Shown: piece by piece, positions 33,759-41,665 of the stretch
Position numbering within the stretch: the first letter of the stretch is position 1
Layout of the letters: every line of letters begins with the position of its first letter
Assembly (NCBI RefSeq): GCF_016702655.1
Contig: NZ_JADJDO010000001.1
Coordinates: forward strand, 1-64,000
Reading direction: 5' to 3'
DNA length: 64,000 nucleotides
Origin: Ideonella sp.
GTDB taxonomy: Bacteria; Pseudomonadota; Gammaproteobacteria; Burkholderiales; Burkholderiaceae_C
The notes under the pieces: model-generated
What the model saw: only the letters and a program-made list of their open reading frames with translations
Database searches by the model: none
Told to the model about the DNA's origin: nothing
Made by a program: the position numbers and the translations under genes

Positions 33759-35210
33759 ATGCCTGCGAGCCTGATCATCAAGGGCGGCACCGTCGTCAAT
33801 GCCGACGCGAGCGTGCGTGCCGACGTGCTGTGCGAGAGCGGGACGATCCGCGCCATCGGCCCCGACCTTGCCGCGCCGGCCGGCTGCGAGGTCGTCGACG
33901 CCGGCGGCGCGCTCGTGATGCCGGGCGGCATCGACACCCACACGCACATGGAGCTTCCCTTCATGGGCACGGTGACGATGGACGACTTCTTCACCGGCAC
34001 CGCGGCTGGGCTGTCGGGCGGCACGACGTCCATCCTCGACTTCGTGATCCCGAACCCGAAGCAGCCGCTGATGGAAGCGTTCCAGAACTGGAGCGGCTGG
34101 GCCGAGAAGTCGGCCGCAGACTACGGCTTCCACGTCGCCGTGACCTGGTGGGACGAGAGCGTGCACGAAGACATGGGCCTGCTCGTCAACGACCACGGCG
34201 TGAACAGCTTCAAGCACTTCATGGCCTACAAGAACGCGATCATGGCCGACGACGAGGTGCTCGTGAACAGCTTCGCGCGCGCGCTCGAGCTCGGCGCGCT
34301 GCCGACGGTGCATGCCGAAAACGGCGAACTCGTCTTCCAGTTGCAGAACAAGCTCGTCGCGATGGGGCTGACCGGCCCCGAGCAGCACCCGGCGTCGCGC
34401 CCGCCCGCGGTGGAGGCCGAAGCGACCAACCGCGCGATCCGACTCGCAGAGGTGATCGGCTGCCCGATCTACATCGTGCACGTGTCCAACGCCGAGTCGC
34501 TGCAGGCGATCATGCGCGCGCGCGGCGCCGGCCAGCGCGTGTTCGGCGAGGTGCTGGCCGGCCACCTGACGATCGACGACTCGGTCTACCGCCACCCCGA
34601 CTGGCGCATCGCCGCGGCGCACGTGATGAGCCCGCCGTTTCGCGAGCGCCACCACCAGGACGCGCTGTGGGCCGGGCTGCAGGCCGGCCACCTGCACACG
34701 ACGGCGACCGACCACTGCGCTTTCTGCGACGAGCAGAAGGCGATGGGCGCCGACAATTTCGCCAAGATCCCGAACGGCTGCGCCGGCATCGAGGACCGCA
34801 TGGCCGTGGTGTGGGACGCCGGCGTCAACAGTGGGCGCCTCACGCCGAACGAGTTCGTGCGCGTGACCTCGACCAACGCGGCGCAGATCTTCAACCTCTA
34901 CCCGCGCAAGGGCGCCATCGCCGTGGGCAGCGATGCCGACCTCGTGGTCTGGGACGCGAGCGCGCGCAAGACCATCACGACGGCGACCTCGGTCTCCAAG
35001 GTGGGCTACAACGTCTTCGAGGGCCGCAAGGTGCAGGGCCTGCCGGTGGTGACGGTCGCGGCCGGCAAGGTCGCCTTCTCGCACGGCGACCTGCGCGCGG
35101 TGCGCGGCGCCGGGCGCTACCTCAAGCGCCCGCCCTTCTCGCCGATGTTCGACGCGCTCAAGCGCCAGGCGGCGCTGCACGCGCCGAGCGCCGTCACGCG
35201 CGTCCGCTGA
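33759..35210 (+). CDS. hydA: Dihydropyrimidinase (D-hydantoinase)
   Basis: A 483-residue cyclic amidohydrolase, the second enzyme of reductive pyrimidine breakdown, which opens dihydrouracil/dihydrothymine to N-carbamoyl amino acids. By alignment with known D-hydantoinases, the metal ligands are His61 and His63 (DTHTHME), the carboxylated Lys152 (NSFKHFMAYK), His185 (TVHAENGE), His241 (IVHVSN) and Asp318 (TATDH). GAGGAG stands 8 nt before the ATG. It heads the locus with preT and preA downstream. No beta-ureidopropionase gene is seen nearby. Confidence 0.93.
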   Translation: MPASLIIKGGTVVNADASVRADVLCESGTIRAIGPDLAAPAGCEVVDAGGALVMPGGIDTHTHMELPFMGTVTMDDFFTGTAAGLSGGTTSILDFVIPNPKQPLMEAFQNWSGWAEKSAADYGFHVAVTWWDESVHEDMGLLVNDHGVNSFKHFMAYKNAIMADDEVLVNSFARALELGALPTVHAENGELVFQLQNKLVAMGLTGPEQHPASRPPAVEAEATNRAIRLAEVIGCPIYIVHVSNAESLQAIMRARGAGQRVFGEVLAGHLTIDDSVYRHPDWRIAAAHVMSPPFRERHHQDALWAGLQAGHLHTTATDHCAFCDEQKAMGADNFAKIPNGCAGIEDRMAVVWDAGVNSGRLTPNEFVRVTSTNAAQIFNLYPRKGAIAVGSDADLVVWDASARKTITTATSVSKVGYNVFEGRKVQGLPVVTVAAGKVAFSHGDLRAVRGAGRYLKRPPFSPMFDALKRQAALHAPSAVTRVR

Positions 35211-35234
35211 GGGCGCGGCTCGATCGGCACCTCG

Positions 35235-36035
35235 ATGGGCGCGCCGATTTCCGACAGTTGGGATCGCGGCGATCCGTACGAGCGGTACGTGGGCCGCTGG
35301 AGCCGGCGCGTCGCGCCCTTGTTCCTTGACTGGCTCGACATTCCGGCCGGGCGGCGTTGGCTCGATGTCGGCTGCGGCACCGGCGCGCTCTGTGCTGCCA
35401 TCCTCGACGACTGCGCGCCGGCCGCGCTCGTCGGCGTCGAGCCTTCGGAGGGATTCCTTGAAGTCGCGCGCCGGCGCCTCGGCAGCCGGGCGACGCTGCT
35501 GCCCGGCAACGCAGCGGCGCTTGCGCTCGCGCCCTCGTCGGTGGATGTCGCCGTCTCGGGACTCGTGCTCAACTTCATTCCCGACCTGCCGGCGGCCCTC
35601 GCCGAGATGACGCGCGTCACTACGCCGGACGGCACCATTGCGGCCTATGTCTGGGACTATGCGGGGAAGATGGACCTCATGCGCGTCTTCTGGGACACGG
35701 CGGTCGAGCTCGATCCCGCCATCGCGTCGATGGACGAAGGAACGCGATTCCCGATCTGCCGCCCGGACGCGTTGGTGGCGGCCTTCGCGACGGCCGGGCT
35801 CGCCGCGGTCGACACTATGGCGATAGACATCCCGACCGCGTTCGCGGACTTCGACGACTATTGGCGGCCGTTCCTCGGCGGGCAGGGACCGGCGCCCGCC
35901 TACGCGGTGGCACTCGATGACGATGCGCGGGATCGGCTGCATGAGCGGCTGCGCGGCCGGCTCGCGCAGTGGCCCGGCGGCCTTCAGGCGATGAGTGCCA
36001 GGGCATGGGCCGTGCGCGCAAGGGTCGCGGGTTGA
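35235..36035 (+). CDS. Class I SAM-dependent methyltransferase
   Basis: A 266-residue protein. The SAM-binding motif I is RRWLDVGCGTGALCAAI, motif II follows at ALVGVEPSEGFLEVA, and motif IV region is VDVAVSGLVLNFIPDLPAAL. Other residues fit the UbiE/Methyltransf_11 fold. The substrate is unknown. It lies between dihydropyrimidinase and preT, where reductive-pathway loci normally have no methyltransferase. It may be an insertion with an independent role. Confidence 0.8.
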   Translation: MGAPISDSWDRGDPYERYVGRWSRRVAPLFLDWLDIPAGRRWLDVGCGTGALCAAILDDCAPAALVGVEPSEGFLEVARRRLGSRATLLPGNAAALALAPSSVDVAVSGLVLNFIPDLPAALAEMTRVTTPDGTIAAYVWDYAGKMDLMRVFWDTAVELDPAIASMDEGTRFPICRPDALVAAFATAGLAAVDTMAIDIPTAFADFDDYWRPFLGGQGPAPAYAVALDDDARDRLHERLRGRLAQWPGGLQAMSARAWAVRARVAG

Positions 36036-36104
36036 CATCGGCGATGATCGCTCCAGTGCCCGGCCCGACAGGATCGAGATCCACCATGGATGAAGGAACC
36101 CCAG

Positions 36105-37490
36105 ATGCCCTCGCGTGACATCCGCGCCGGTCGCCTGCCCGCCGATCAGCTGGCCCGCAACTTCGCCGACATCCACCCGCCGCTGACGCCGGTGCAGGCG
36201 CGCATCGAGTCGGAGCGCTGCCACTACTGCTTCGACGCGCCGTGCGTCGCCGCGTGTCCGACCGGCATCGACATCCCGTCGTTCATCCGCCGCATCTCTG
36301 AAGACAACCTACGCGGCGCGGCGCGCGCGATTCTCGAGGAAAACATCTTCGGCGGCATGTGCGCGCGCGTCTGCCCGACCGAGGTGCTGTGCGAACAGGC
36401 CTGCGTGCGCAACACCAACGAGGACAAGCCGGTCGAGATCGGCGCGCTGCAGCGCCATGCGACCGATCATCTGATGGCCCGGCCCGGCGCGCCGCTGTTC
36501 ACGCGCGCACCCGCGACCGGCAAGCGCGTCGCCGTCGTCGGCGCGGGCCCCGCTGGGCTGTCCTGCGCGCACCGGCTCGCCTGGCTCGGCCACGAGGTTG
36601 TCGTCTTCGACTCAAAGCCCAAGGCCGGCGGCCTGAACGAGTACGGCCTCGCGGCGTACAAAACCCCCGACGGCTTCGCACAGAAAGAAGTCGCCTGGCT
36701 GCTGTCCATCGGCGGCATCACGATCCGCCACGGCCAGGCGCTCGGCCGCGACCTCACGCTCGACGCGCTCTGCGCGCAGCACGACGCGGTCTTCCTCGCC
36801 ATCGGCCTGGCCGGCGTGAACGCGCTCGGCGTGCCCGGCGAGGACCTGCAAGGCGTCGAAAGCGCAGTCGACTTCATCGAGCGCCTGCGGCAGACGACCG
36901 ACCTCGCGACGCTGCCGATCGGCCGACGCGTGCTCGTCATCGGCGGCGGCATGACGGCGATCGATGCCGCGGTGCAGTCGCGCAGGCTCGGCGCCGAAGA
37001 GGTGACGATCGTCTATCGCCGCGCGCAGGACCGCATGCCCGCCTCGGCCCACGAGCAGGCCTGGGCACAGAACAACGGCGTGCTGATCCGCACCTTCAGC
37101 GTCCCCAAGGCGCTTCACGGTGAGCACGGCCACGTAACCGGCGCGACCTTCGCCGTCGTACACGACGAGAACGGCCGCCTCGTCGAGACCGGCGAGACCT
37201 GGCACGCCGACGCCGACACGGTGTTCAAGGCGATCGGCCAGACGCTCGCCGACGGCGCAGCGAGCGGCCTCGCGCTGCAAGGCGGCCGCATCCGCGTCGA
37301 CGGCCACGGCGAGACTTCGCGCGAGCGCGTCTGGGCCGGCGGCGACTGCACCTGGGGCGGCAAGGATCTGACGGTCGAGGGCGTCGAGCACGGCAAGATC
37401 GCGGCGCATGACATCGATCGGGAGTTGCGGGGTAGTTTGCGGGCGGCTACCAGCGCACCGCGTTGCGCGCACATGCGCCGTGTCGATTAG
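36105..37490 (+). CDS. preT: NAD-dependent dihydropyrimidine dehydrogenase subunit PreT
   Basis: A 461-residue flavoprotein related to the glutamate synthase small subunit. The N-terminal iron-sulfur region has CHYCFDAPCVAACP and CARVCPTEVLCEQACV. The FAD site is VAVVGAGPAGLSCAHRLA, the NAD site is VLVIGGGMTAIDAA, and the C-terminal FAD motif is VWAGGDCTWGGKDL. With PreA it reduces uracil or thymine using NADH. The ATG at 36105 is preferred because AAGGAA stands 6 nt before it. An ATG 15 nt upstream has no such site. Accessory DNA separates it from preA by about 2 kb, which is abnormal. Confidence 0.93.
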   Translation: MPSRDIRAGRLPADQLARNFADIHPPLTPVQARIESERCHYCFDAPCVAACPTGIDIPSFIRRISEDNLRGAARAILEENIFGGMCARVCPTEVLCEQACVRNTNEDKPVEIGALQRHATDHLMARPGAPLFTRAPATGKRVAVVGAGPAGLSCAHRLAWLGHEVVVFDSKPKAGGLNEYGLAAYKTPDGFAQKEVAWLLSIGGITIRHGQALGRDLTLDALCAQHDAVFLAIGLAGVNALGVPGEDLQGVESAVDFIERLRQTTDLATLPIGRRVLVIGGGMTAIDAAVQSRRLGAEEVTIVYRRAQDRMPASAHEQAWAQNNGVLIRTFSVPKALHGEHGHVTGATFAVVHDENGRLVETGETWHADADTVFKAIGQTLADGAASGLALQGGRIRVDGHGETSRERVWAGGDCTWGGKDLTVEGVEHGKIAAHDIDRELRGSLRAATSAPRCAHMRRVD

Positions 37491-37588
37491 CGCCCGCGGT
37501 TCTGGCCCCTGACAATGCACCCACTTCGACTTCTCCACCTCCACGGTCCGCGCTGGCTAACAGGGAACCTGCCGGTGTAGCGTTAGCC

Positions 37589-38452
37589 ATGGAAAGTACG
37601 CACGCCACCATCAAGCTCTATCTGCCTCGCGGAGACGCAAAGAGTTTGCGCATGGCGGAGCCAATGAATTGGTCCGGCATGGCAATTGCCGCACCTCGGA
37701 CAGAACTTGACGATCTTCTCAATCGTGAAGAACTGGAGAGGTCCGGCGTCTACATCCTCACGGGAACTGACCCTGATTCGGGCTCTCCACGCGCTTACAT
37801 CGGCGAGGCCGAGACCATTCGTGACCGTCTCAAACAGCACCGGTCAAAGGACTTCTGGGTTTCGGCTGTCGTCTTCGTTAGCAAGGACGCGAATCTGACG
37901 AAAGCTCACATCAAGTTCTTAGAGGGGCGCCTCATCGAAGAGGCGCTTCGAGTGGGTCGCTTCAAGCTTGAGAACAGCCAGGGGAGCGGTTCCAAGTTGC
38001 CGGAATCGGATCGCGCGGACATGAACACATTCCTGTTCCGCATTCAGCAGCTTCTTCCTGTCCTCGGTTCAGAGTTGCTCGTACCAATTGCGCCGGGCTT
38101 GGGGGCGAGCGCAGCAACATTGCCAGCCCCCTTGGTGTGCCGCATAAAGGGCGCGCGAGCTCTAGGTCAACGCACGCCCGATGGATTCGTCGTATTTAGA
38201 GGTTCCACCGCCGTCTTGATGGAACGTCCCGCCACAGCAAAGCGGCAGCCCTATGTAATTGCCCTACGGAGTGCTCTCGTCGCCAACGGAACACTTGTTG
38301 AACAGGGCGGCTTCTACGTCTTCACGAGGGACGCAGAGTTTTCCAGCCCGAGCGCAGCCGCATCGGTCATCCATGGCGGTGGGGCGAACGGGCTGACAGA
38401 GTGGCGCACAGAGGCAACCGGTGATGCGTCAGGGCCTTCAAAGCAGGTCTGA
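37589..38452 (+). CDS. GIY-YIG nuclease-fold protein with C-terminal DUF4357
   Basis: A 287-residue protein. The GIY-YIG-like core starts at about residue 53 (SGVYILTGTDPDSG, then RAYIGEAETIRDRLKQH) with a helix FLEGRLIEEALRVGRF. The C-terminus from about 225 contains a DUF4357 domain ending FSSPSAAASVIHGGGANGLTEW. GIY is changed to GVY, and YIG is kept. Related proteins turn up in mobile or defence contexts, and their function is not established. Its GC content is clearly lower than that of its neighbours and codon choice is looser, pointing to recent transfer. It lies between preT and preA, breaking their usual adjacency. Confidence 0.82.
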   Translation: MESTHATIKLYLPRGDAKSLRMAEPMNWSGMAIAAPRTELDDLLNREELERSGVYILTGTDPDSGSPRAYIGEAETIRDRLKQHRSKDFWVSAVVFVSKDANLTKAHIKFLEGRLIEEALRVGRFKLENSQGSGSKLPESDRADMNTFLFRIQQLLPVLGSELLVPIAPGLGASAATLPAPLVCRIKGARALGQRTPDGFVVFRGSTAVLMERPATAKRQPYVIALRSALVANGTLVEQGGFYVFTRDAEFSSPSAAASVIHGGGANGLTEWRTEATGDASGPSKQV

Positions 38453-38560
38453 ACCGTCATCGCCCGGGTTGCCTCGTCACTCGGGGGGCATTCCGTTCGG
38501 ATTCTTTCTGGCGGCTCCCGCCCGGATCTGCGCATTACGAACGCCCGCAAGTCACCACGG

Positions 38561-38650
38561 CGCCCGCGAAGGCACGTTCGGGTGCCCGGCGTAGTGAATG
38601 AGAATTCCCTGAACGGAGCCGGGCACCCGAACGTACCTTCGCTCGCGCGG
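38561..38650. repeat. Long inverted repeat with 24-bp arms
   Basis: The left arm GCGAAGGCACGTTCGGGTGC continues to CCGGC (ends 38590). The right arm begins GCCGGGCACCCGAACGTACC at 38618. The arms match over about 24 bp with a single mismatch (C/T), and the spacer is 27 nt. It could be a bidirectional terminator-like hairpin or an end of a decayed mobile element. There is no T-run. Confidence 0.7.
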
Positions 38651-38760
38651 GAAACCCGCATGCGCGTCAGGCCGACAAAGGCAGGCGAGTGATCAGGAGA
38701 TGGGCCCGACTACCGAGTTCTCCACCACCTTCGTCGGGATCAGGGGCCCAACCCGTTCAT
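38592..38760 (+). pseudogene. Diverged duplicate of the preA leader and first codons
   Basis: The segment aligns with 39463-39625, which is the true preA leader plus start. Shared blocks are GAGAATTCCC, then TTCGCTCGCGC versus TTCGCCCGCGC, GATCAGGAG versus GATCCAGGAG, and CCACCACCTTCGTCGGGATC versus TACCACCTTCGTCGGCATC. The translated remnant reads TTFVGI followed by changed residues; true preA has TTTFVGITSPNPF. Identity is roughly 70-75% by eye. Only the first 15-20 codons remain, then the TA genes begin. Confidence 0.6.
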
Positions 38761-38816
38761 GCCGACCTCGGAGAAATGCCTGCGTAGCCGTGCTGCGCGG
38801 CGCTGCCCTTGCGCCC

Positions 38817-39110
38817 TTACCTCCGACTTCCACCGACCCCGGGACGCCGTGAATCGTGCTTGACCACGAGGATGAAGACTCCCTCTGGCTCGGGGCGGTA
38901 GATGACGGTGTACGGGAACAGGGACATCGAGAAGCCCCGGCGGCCACGGCTGCGCGGTGAGCCGAGCCCAGGAAACTCGAGGAGCAGGGTCGCGACGCGC
39001 TTGAACTCCGCAACGAACTTCGCCGCAACCGCGGGCGAACCCGTGCGCTCGTAGAACGCTGCGGCCTCGGCAATGTCGGCTTCGGCAGCAGGGTGGATGG
39101 TGACCTTCAC
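38817..39110 (-). CDS. ParE/RelE-family toxin
   Basis: A 97-residue protein of the ParE/RelE fold. It has HPAAEADIAEAAAFYERTGS, VATLLLEFPGLGSPRSRGRR and the strand pair SLFPYTVIYRPEPEGVFILVVKH, typical of this toxin family. Members inhibit gyrase or cleave mRNA, and the target cannot be told here. The start overlaps the antitoxin stop by 4 nt, so the pair is co-translated in antitoxin-first order. It is part of the accessory insertion. Confidence 0.88.
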   Translation of the reverse strand: MKVTIHPAAEADIAEAAAFYERTGSPAVAAKFVAEFKRVATLLLEFPGLGSPRSRGRRGFSMSLFPYTVIYRPEPEGVFILVVKHDSRRPGVGGSRR

Positions 39111-39334
39111 CCCTGGAAGCGCGCTTCCAGCCTGCCGAGCGCCTCTTCGAGCGGCATGCGAGCCGCGACCCCTGCCGCGATCTCGCTCTCTCGCGCATCA
39201 GCCACGGCATCCCAGGCGGCCTCGACCTCGGCGTCGGAGTCGAGACTGACGATCAGGCGCTCGAGCAGGCGCGAGCGATCCGATGGCGAGAGGCGCATGA
39301 CCTCCGCTTGCAAGGCTTCGAGAGAGGTAGACAC
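39107..39334 (-). CDS. Unstable addiction-module antitoxin (PF09720 type)
   Basis: A 75-residue acidic protein, STSLEALQAEVMRLSPSDRS then LLERLIVSLDSDAEVEAAWD and a terminal MPLEEALGRLEARF helix. This is the standard form of the short addiction-module antitoxins paired with ParE/RelE toxins. A GTG start at 39334, with GAAGG 7-11 nt before it, is preferred because in-frame residues further upstream are not family-like. It overlaps the toxin by 4 nt. Confidence 0.82.
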   Translation of the reverse strand: MSTSLEALQAEVMRLSPSDRSRLLERLIVSLDSDAEVEAAWDAVADARESEIAAGVAARMPLEEALGRLEARFQG

Positions 39335-39579
39335 GTCTGGCCTTCGAGTGGTGTTGCGGTCCGTAGCTTGCCACAACCGGCGTGCGGCGTTCGGTTGACT
39401 CCATTGCGGCGCGTCGTCGCATGGAGGACGAGGATGCCACCGGCGGCAGACTGACACGCTCGGGCGAGTGAGCGAGAATTCCCCGATCGGACCCGCGCAA
39501 TCGAGCCGCTTCGCCCGCGCCGGACCGATGTGCGTGTCGTTGGACCACAGCAAGAGCCGAGCGATCCAGGAGCCCCACC
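39335..39579. other. Leader region between the antitoxin and preA (second copy of the duplicated segment)
   Basis: No gene. From 39463 it carries the GAGTGAGCGAGAATTCCC block and the preA ribosome site region (CCAGGAGCCC), matching the degenerate copy at 38592-38760. The promoters of the antitoxin (leftward) and preA (rightward) must lie here. None is obvious. Confidence 0.55.
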
Positions 39580-40887
39580 ATGGCTGACCTCACTACCACC
39601 TTCGTCGGCATCACGAGCCCGAATCCGTTCTGGCTCGCTTCCGCGCCGCCGACCGACAAGGAGTACAACGTCCAGCGCGCATTCGAGGCCGGCTGGGGCG
39701 GCGTGGTGTGGAAGACGCTCGGCGAGGACCCGCCGATCGTCAACGTCAACGGCCCGCGCTATGGCGCGCTGTACGCGGGCGACCGGCGGCTGATCGGCTT
39801 CAACAACATCGAGCTCATCACCGACCGGCCGCTGCAGATCAACCTGGAAGAGATCGCACGCGTCAAGCGCAACTGGCCCGATCGCGCCGTCGTCGTCTCG
39901 CTGATGGTGCCTTGCGAGGAGGCGTCGTGGAAGCGCATCCTGCCCATGGTCGAAGACACGGGCTGTGACGGCGTGGAACTCAACTTCGGCTGCCCGCACG
40001 GCATGAGCGAGCGCGGCATGGGCTCGGCGGTGGGCCAGGTGCCCGAGTACATCACGATGGTCACGCGCTGGTGCAAGCAGTACTCGCGCCTGCCGGTGAT
40101 CGTCAAGCTCACGCCCAACATCACCGACATCCGCCACCCGGCGCGTGCGGCCAAGGCGGGCGGCGCGGACGCGGTGTCGCTGATCAACACCATCAACTCG
40201 ATCATCGGCGTCGATCTGGACCGGCTGCTGATCGAGCCGCACACCGGCCGCACCGGCTCGCACGGCGGCTATTGCGGGCCGGCGGTCAAGCCGATCGCGC
40301 AGAACATGGTGGCCGAGATCGCGCGCGACCCCGAGACCGCAGGCCTGCCGATCTCGGGCATCGGCGGCGTGACGACCTGGCGCGACGCGGCCGAGTTCAT
40401 TGCGCTCGGCGCAGGCAACGTGCAGGTCTGCACCGCGGCGATGACGTATGGCTTCAAGATCGTGGCCGAGATGATCGACGGCCTCTCGAACTATCTCGAC
40501 GACAAGGGGATCGCGAGCGTGCAGGCGCTCGTCGGCCGTGCCGTGCCGTCGATCGTCGACTGGAGGTATCTCGACTTGAATCATGTCGACAAGGCAGTCA
40601 TCGATCAGAAGCTTTGCATCCAGTGCGGGCGCTGCCACGTGGTCTGCGAGGACACCTCGCACCAGGCGATCACGGCCTCGAAGAACGGCAGGCGCCACTT
40701 CGAGGTCAAGGAGGAAGATTGCGTCGGCTGCAACCTGTGCGTCTCGGTGTGCCCGGTGCCGGGCTGCATCACGCTGCGCGCGCTGGCACCGGGCGAGCTC
40801 GACCGGCGCACCGGCAAGACCGTGAGCGGCGAGGTCGCGAACTGGACCACGCATCCGAACAACCCGTCGGCGACAAGGCAAGCCTGA
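39580..40887 (+). CDS. preA: NAD-dependent dihydropyrimidine dehydrogenase subunit PreA
   Basis: A 435-residue protein. The FMN barrel has MADLTTTFVGITSPNPFWLA, VELNFGCPHGMSERGMG (substrate loop) and ISGIGGVTTWRDAAEFIALG. Two C-terminal 4Fe-4S clusters appear as CIQCGRCHVVCED and CVGCNLCVSVCPVPGC. It catalyses the reduction of uracil or thymine, with electrons delivered by PreT. The importer ATPase gene follows after 4 nt, so importer and enzyme are co-transcribed. Confidence 0.95.
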   Translation: MADLTTTFVGITSPNPFWLASAPPTDKEYNVQRAFEAGWGGVVWKTLGEDPPIVNVNGPRYGALYAGDRRLIGFNNIELITDRPLQINLEEIARVKRNWPDRAVVVSLMVPCEEASWKRILPMVEDTGCDGVELNFGCPHGMSERGMGSAVGQVPEYITMVTRWCKQYSRLPVIVKLTPNITDIRHPARAAKAGGADAVSLINTINSIIGVDLDRLLIEPHTGRTGSHGGYCGPAVKPIAQNMVAEIARDPETAGLPISGIGGVTTWRDAAEFIALGAGNVQVCTAAMTYGFKIVAEMIDGLSNYLDDKGIASVQALVGRAVPSIVDWRYLDLNHVDKAVIDQKLCIQCGRCHVVCEDTSHQAITASKNGRRHFEVKEEDCVGCNLCVSVCPVPGCITLRALAPGELDRRTGKTVSGEVANWTTHPNNPSATRQA

Positions 40888-40891
40888 CCGT

Positions 40892-41665
40892 ATGGCGACC
40901 GTCGTCGATGTCAAGGATCTGTCGGTCATCTACCCGGCCAGGGACCAGGAGGTCGTCGCCCTCGACCGGGTGAGCCTCGATATCGCCGAGGGCGAATTCA
41001 TCTCGCTGATCGGCCCCTCGGGCTGCGGCAAGACGACGCTGCTGCGCGTGATTGCCGACCTCGAGCCGGTGAGCTCGGGGCTCGTGCTCGTCAACGGCAT
41101 GAGCCCGCACGATGCGCGCCTTGCGCGTGCCTACGGCTACGTGTTCCAGGCGCCGGCGCTGTTTCCCTGGCGCACGGTGCTCGCCAACGTGATGCTGCCG
41201 CTCGAGATCCAGGGCCGCCCGGCGGCCGAGGCGCGCGCGATCGCGCTCGAGCAGCTCGAGCGCGTCGGCCTCACCGGCTTCGAGGGCAAGTACCCCTGGC
41301 AGCTCTCGGGCGGCATGCAGCAGCGCGTGTCGATCGCGCGCGCGCTCGGCTTCGAGCCCAAGCTGCTGATGATGGACGAGCCCTTCGGCGCGCTCGACGA
41401 GATCACGCGCGACCGCCTGAACGAGCAGCTGCTGCGGCTGTGGGAGCGCGAGAAGCGCACCGTCGTCTTCGTCACCCACTCGATCCCCGAGGCGGCGTTC
41501 CTGTCGTCGCGCATCGTCGTGATGTCGGCCCGGCCGGGGCGCATCGTCGAGGTCATCGAATCCGACCTGCCCGCCGACCGCACGCTCGACGTTCGCGAGT
41601 CGCCCGAATTCATGGCGATCGCGCACCGGCTGCGCGTTGCGCTGGCCGCCGGGCATGGCCACTGA
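40892..41665 (+). CDS. ABC transporter ATPase (nitrate/taurine/pyrimidine-type)
   Basis: A 257-residue ATPase of the SsuB/TauB/NrtD group. Walker A GPSGCGKTT is at 41-49, the Q-loop is in YVFQAPALFPW, the signature is LSGGMQQR, and Walker B is LLMMDEPFGALDE, followed by the switch His in VTHSI. It energises the importer encoded by the next three genes. Given the preA context the substrate is probably a pyrimidine base. It overlaps the first permease by 11 nt. Confidence 0.9.
   Translation: MATVVDVKDLSVIYPARDQEVVALDRVSLDIAEGEFISLIGPSGCGKTTLLRVIADLEPVSSGLVLVNGMSPHDARLARAYGYVFQAPALFPWRTVLANVMLPLEIQGRPAAEARAIALEQLERVGLTGFEGKYPWQLSGGMQQRVSIARALGFEPKLLMMDEPFGALDEITRDRLNEQLLRLWEREKRTVVFVTHSIPEAAFLSSRIVVMSARPGRIVEVIESDLPADRTLDVRESPEFMAIAHRLRVALAAGHGH

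Larger units (their letters stand above)
38453..38816. other. 364-nt non-coding stretch of the accessory segment
   Basis: No intact gene. It holds a long inverted repeat (38561-38650) and a diverged copy of the preA upstream region and first codons (38592-38760), and it ends at the ParE-type toxin gene on the opposite strand. Confidence 0.6.

Noticed and set aside
36090..36104. Upstream ATG for preT
   Set aside because: The ATG at 36105 has AAGGAA at proper spacing. The upstream ATG has no ribosome site and adds non-conserved residues.
31980..36224. A minus-strand open frame of over 1400 codons opposite the P1 peptidase, dihydropyrimidinase and methyltransferase genes
   Set aside because: It is antisense to clear genes, has Arg/His/Val-rich low-complexity translation typical of high-GC shadow frames, and matches no family.
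38592..38624. GAGAATTCCC block as an insertion-sequence end
   Set aside because: It occurs in both preA leader copies and aligns with the rest of the leader, so it is better explained by the duplication. No transposase remains.
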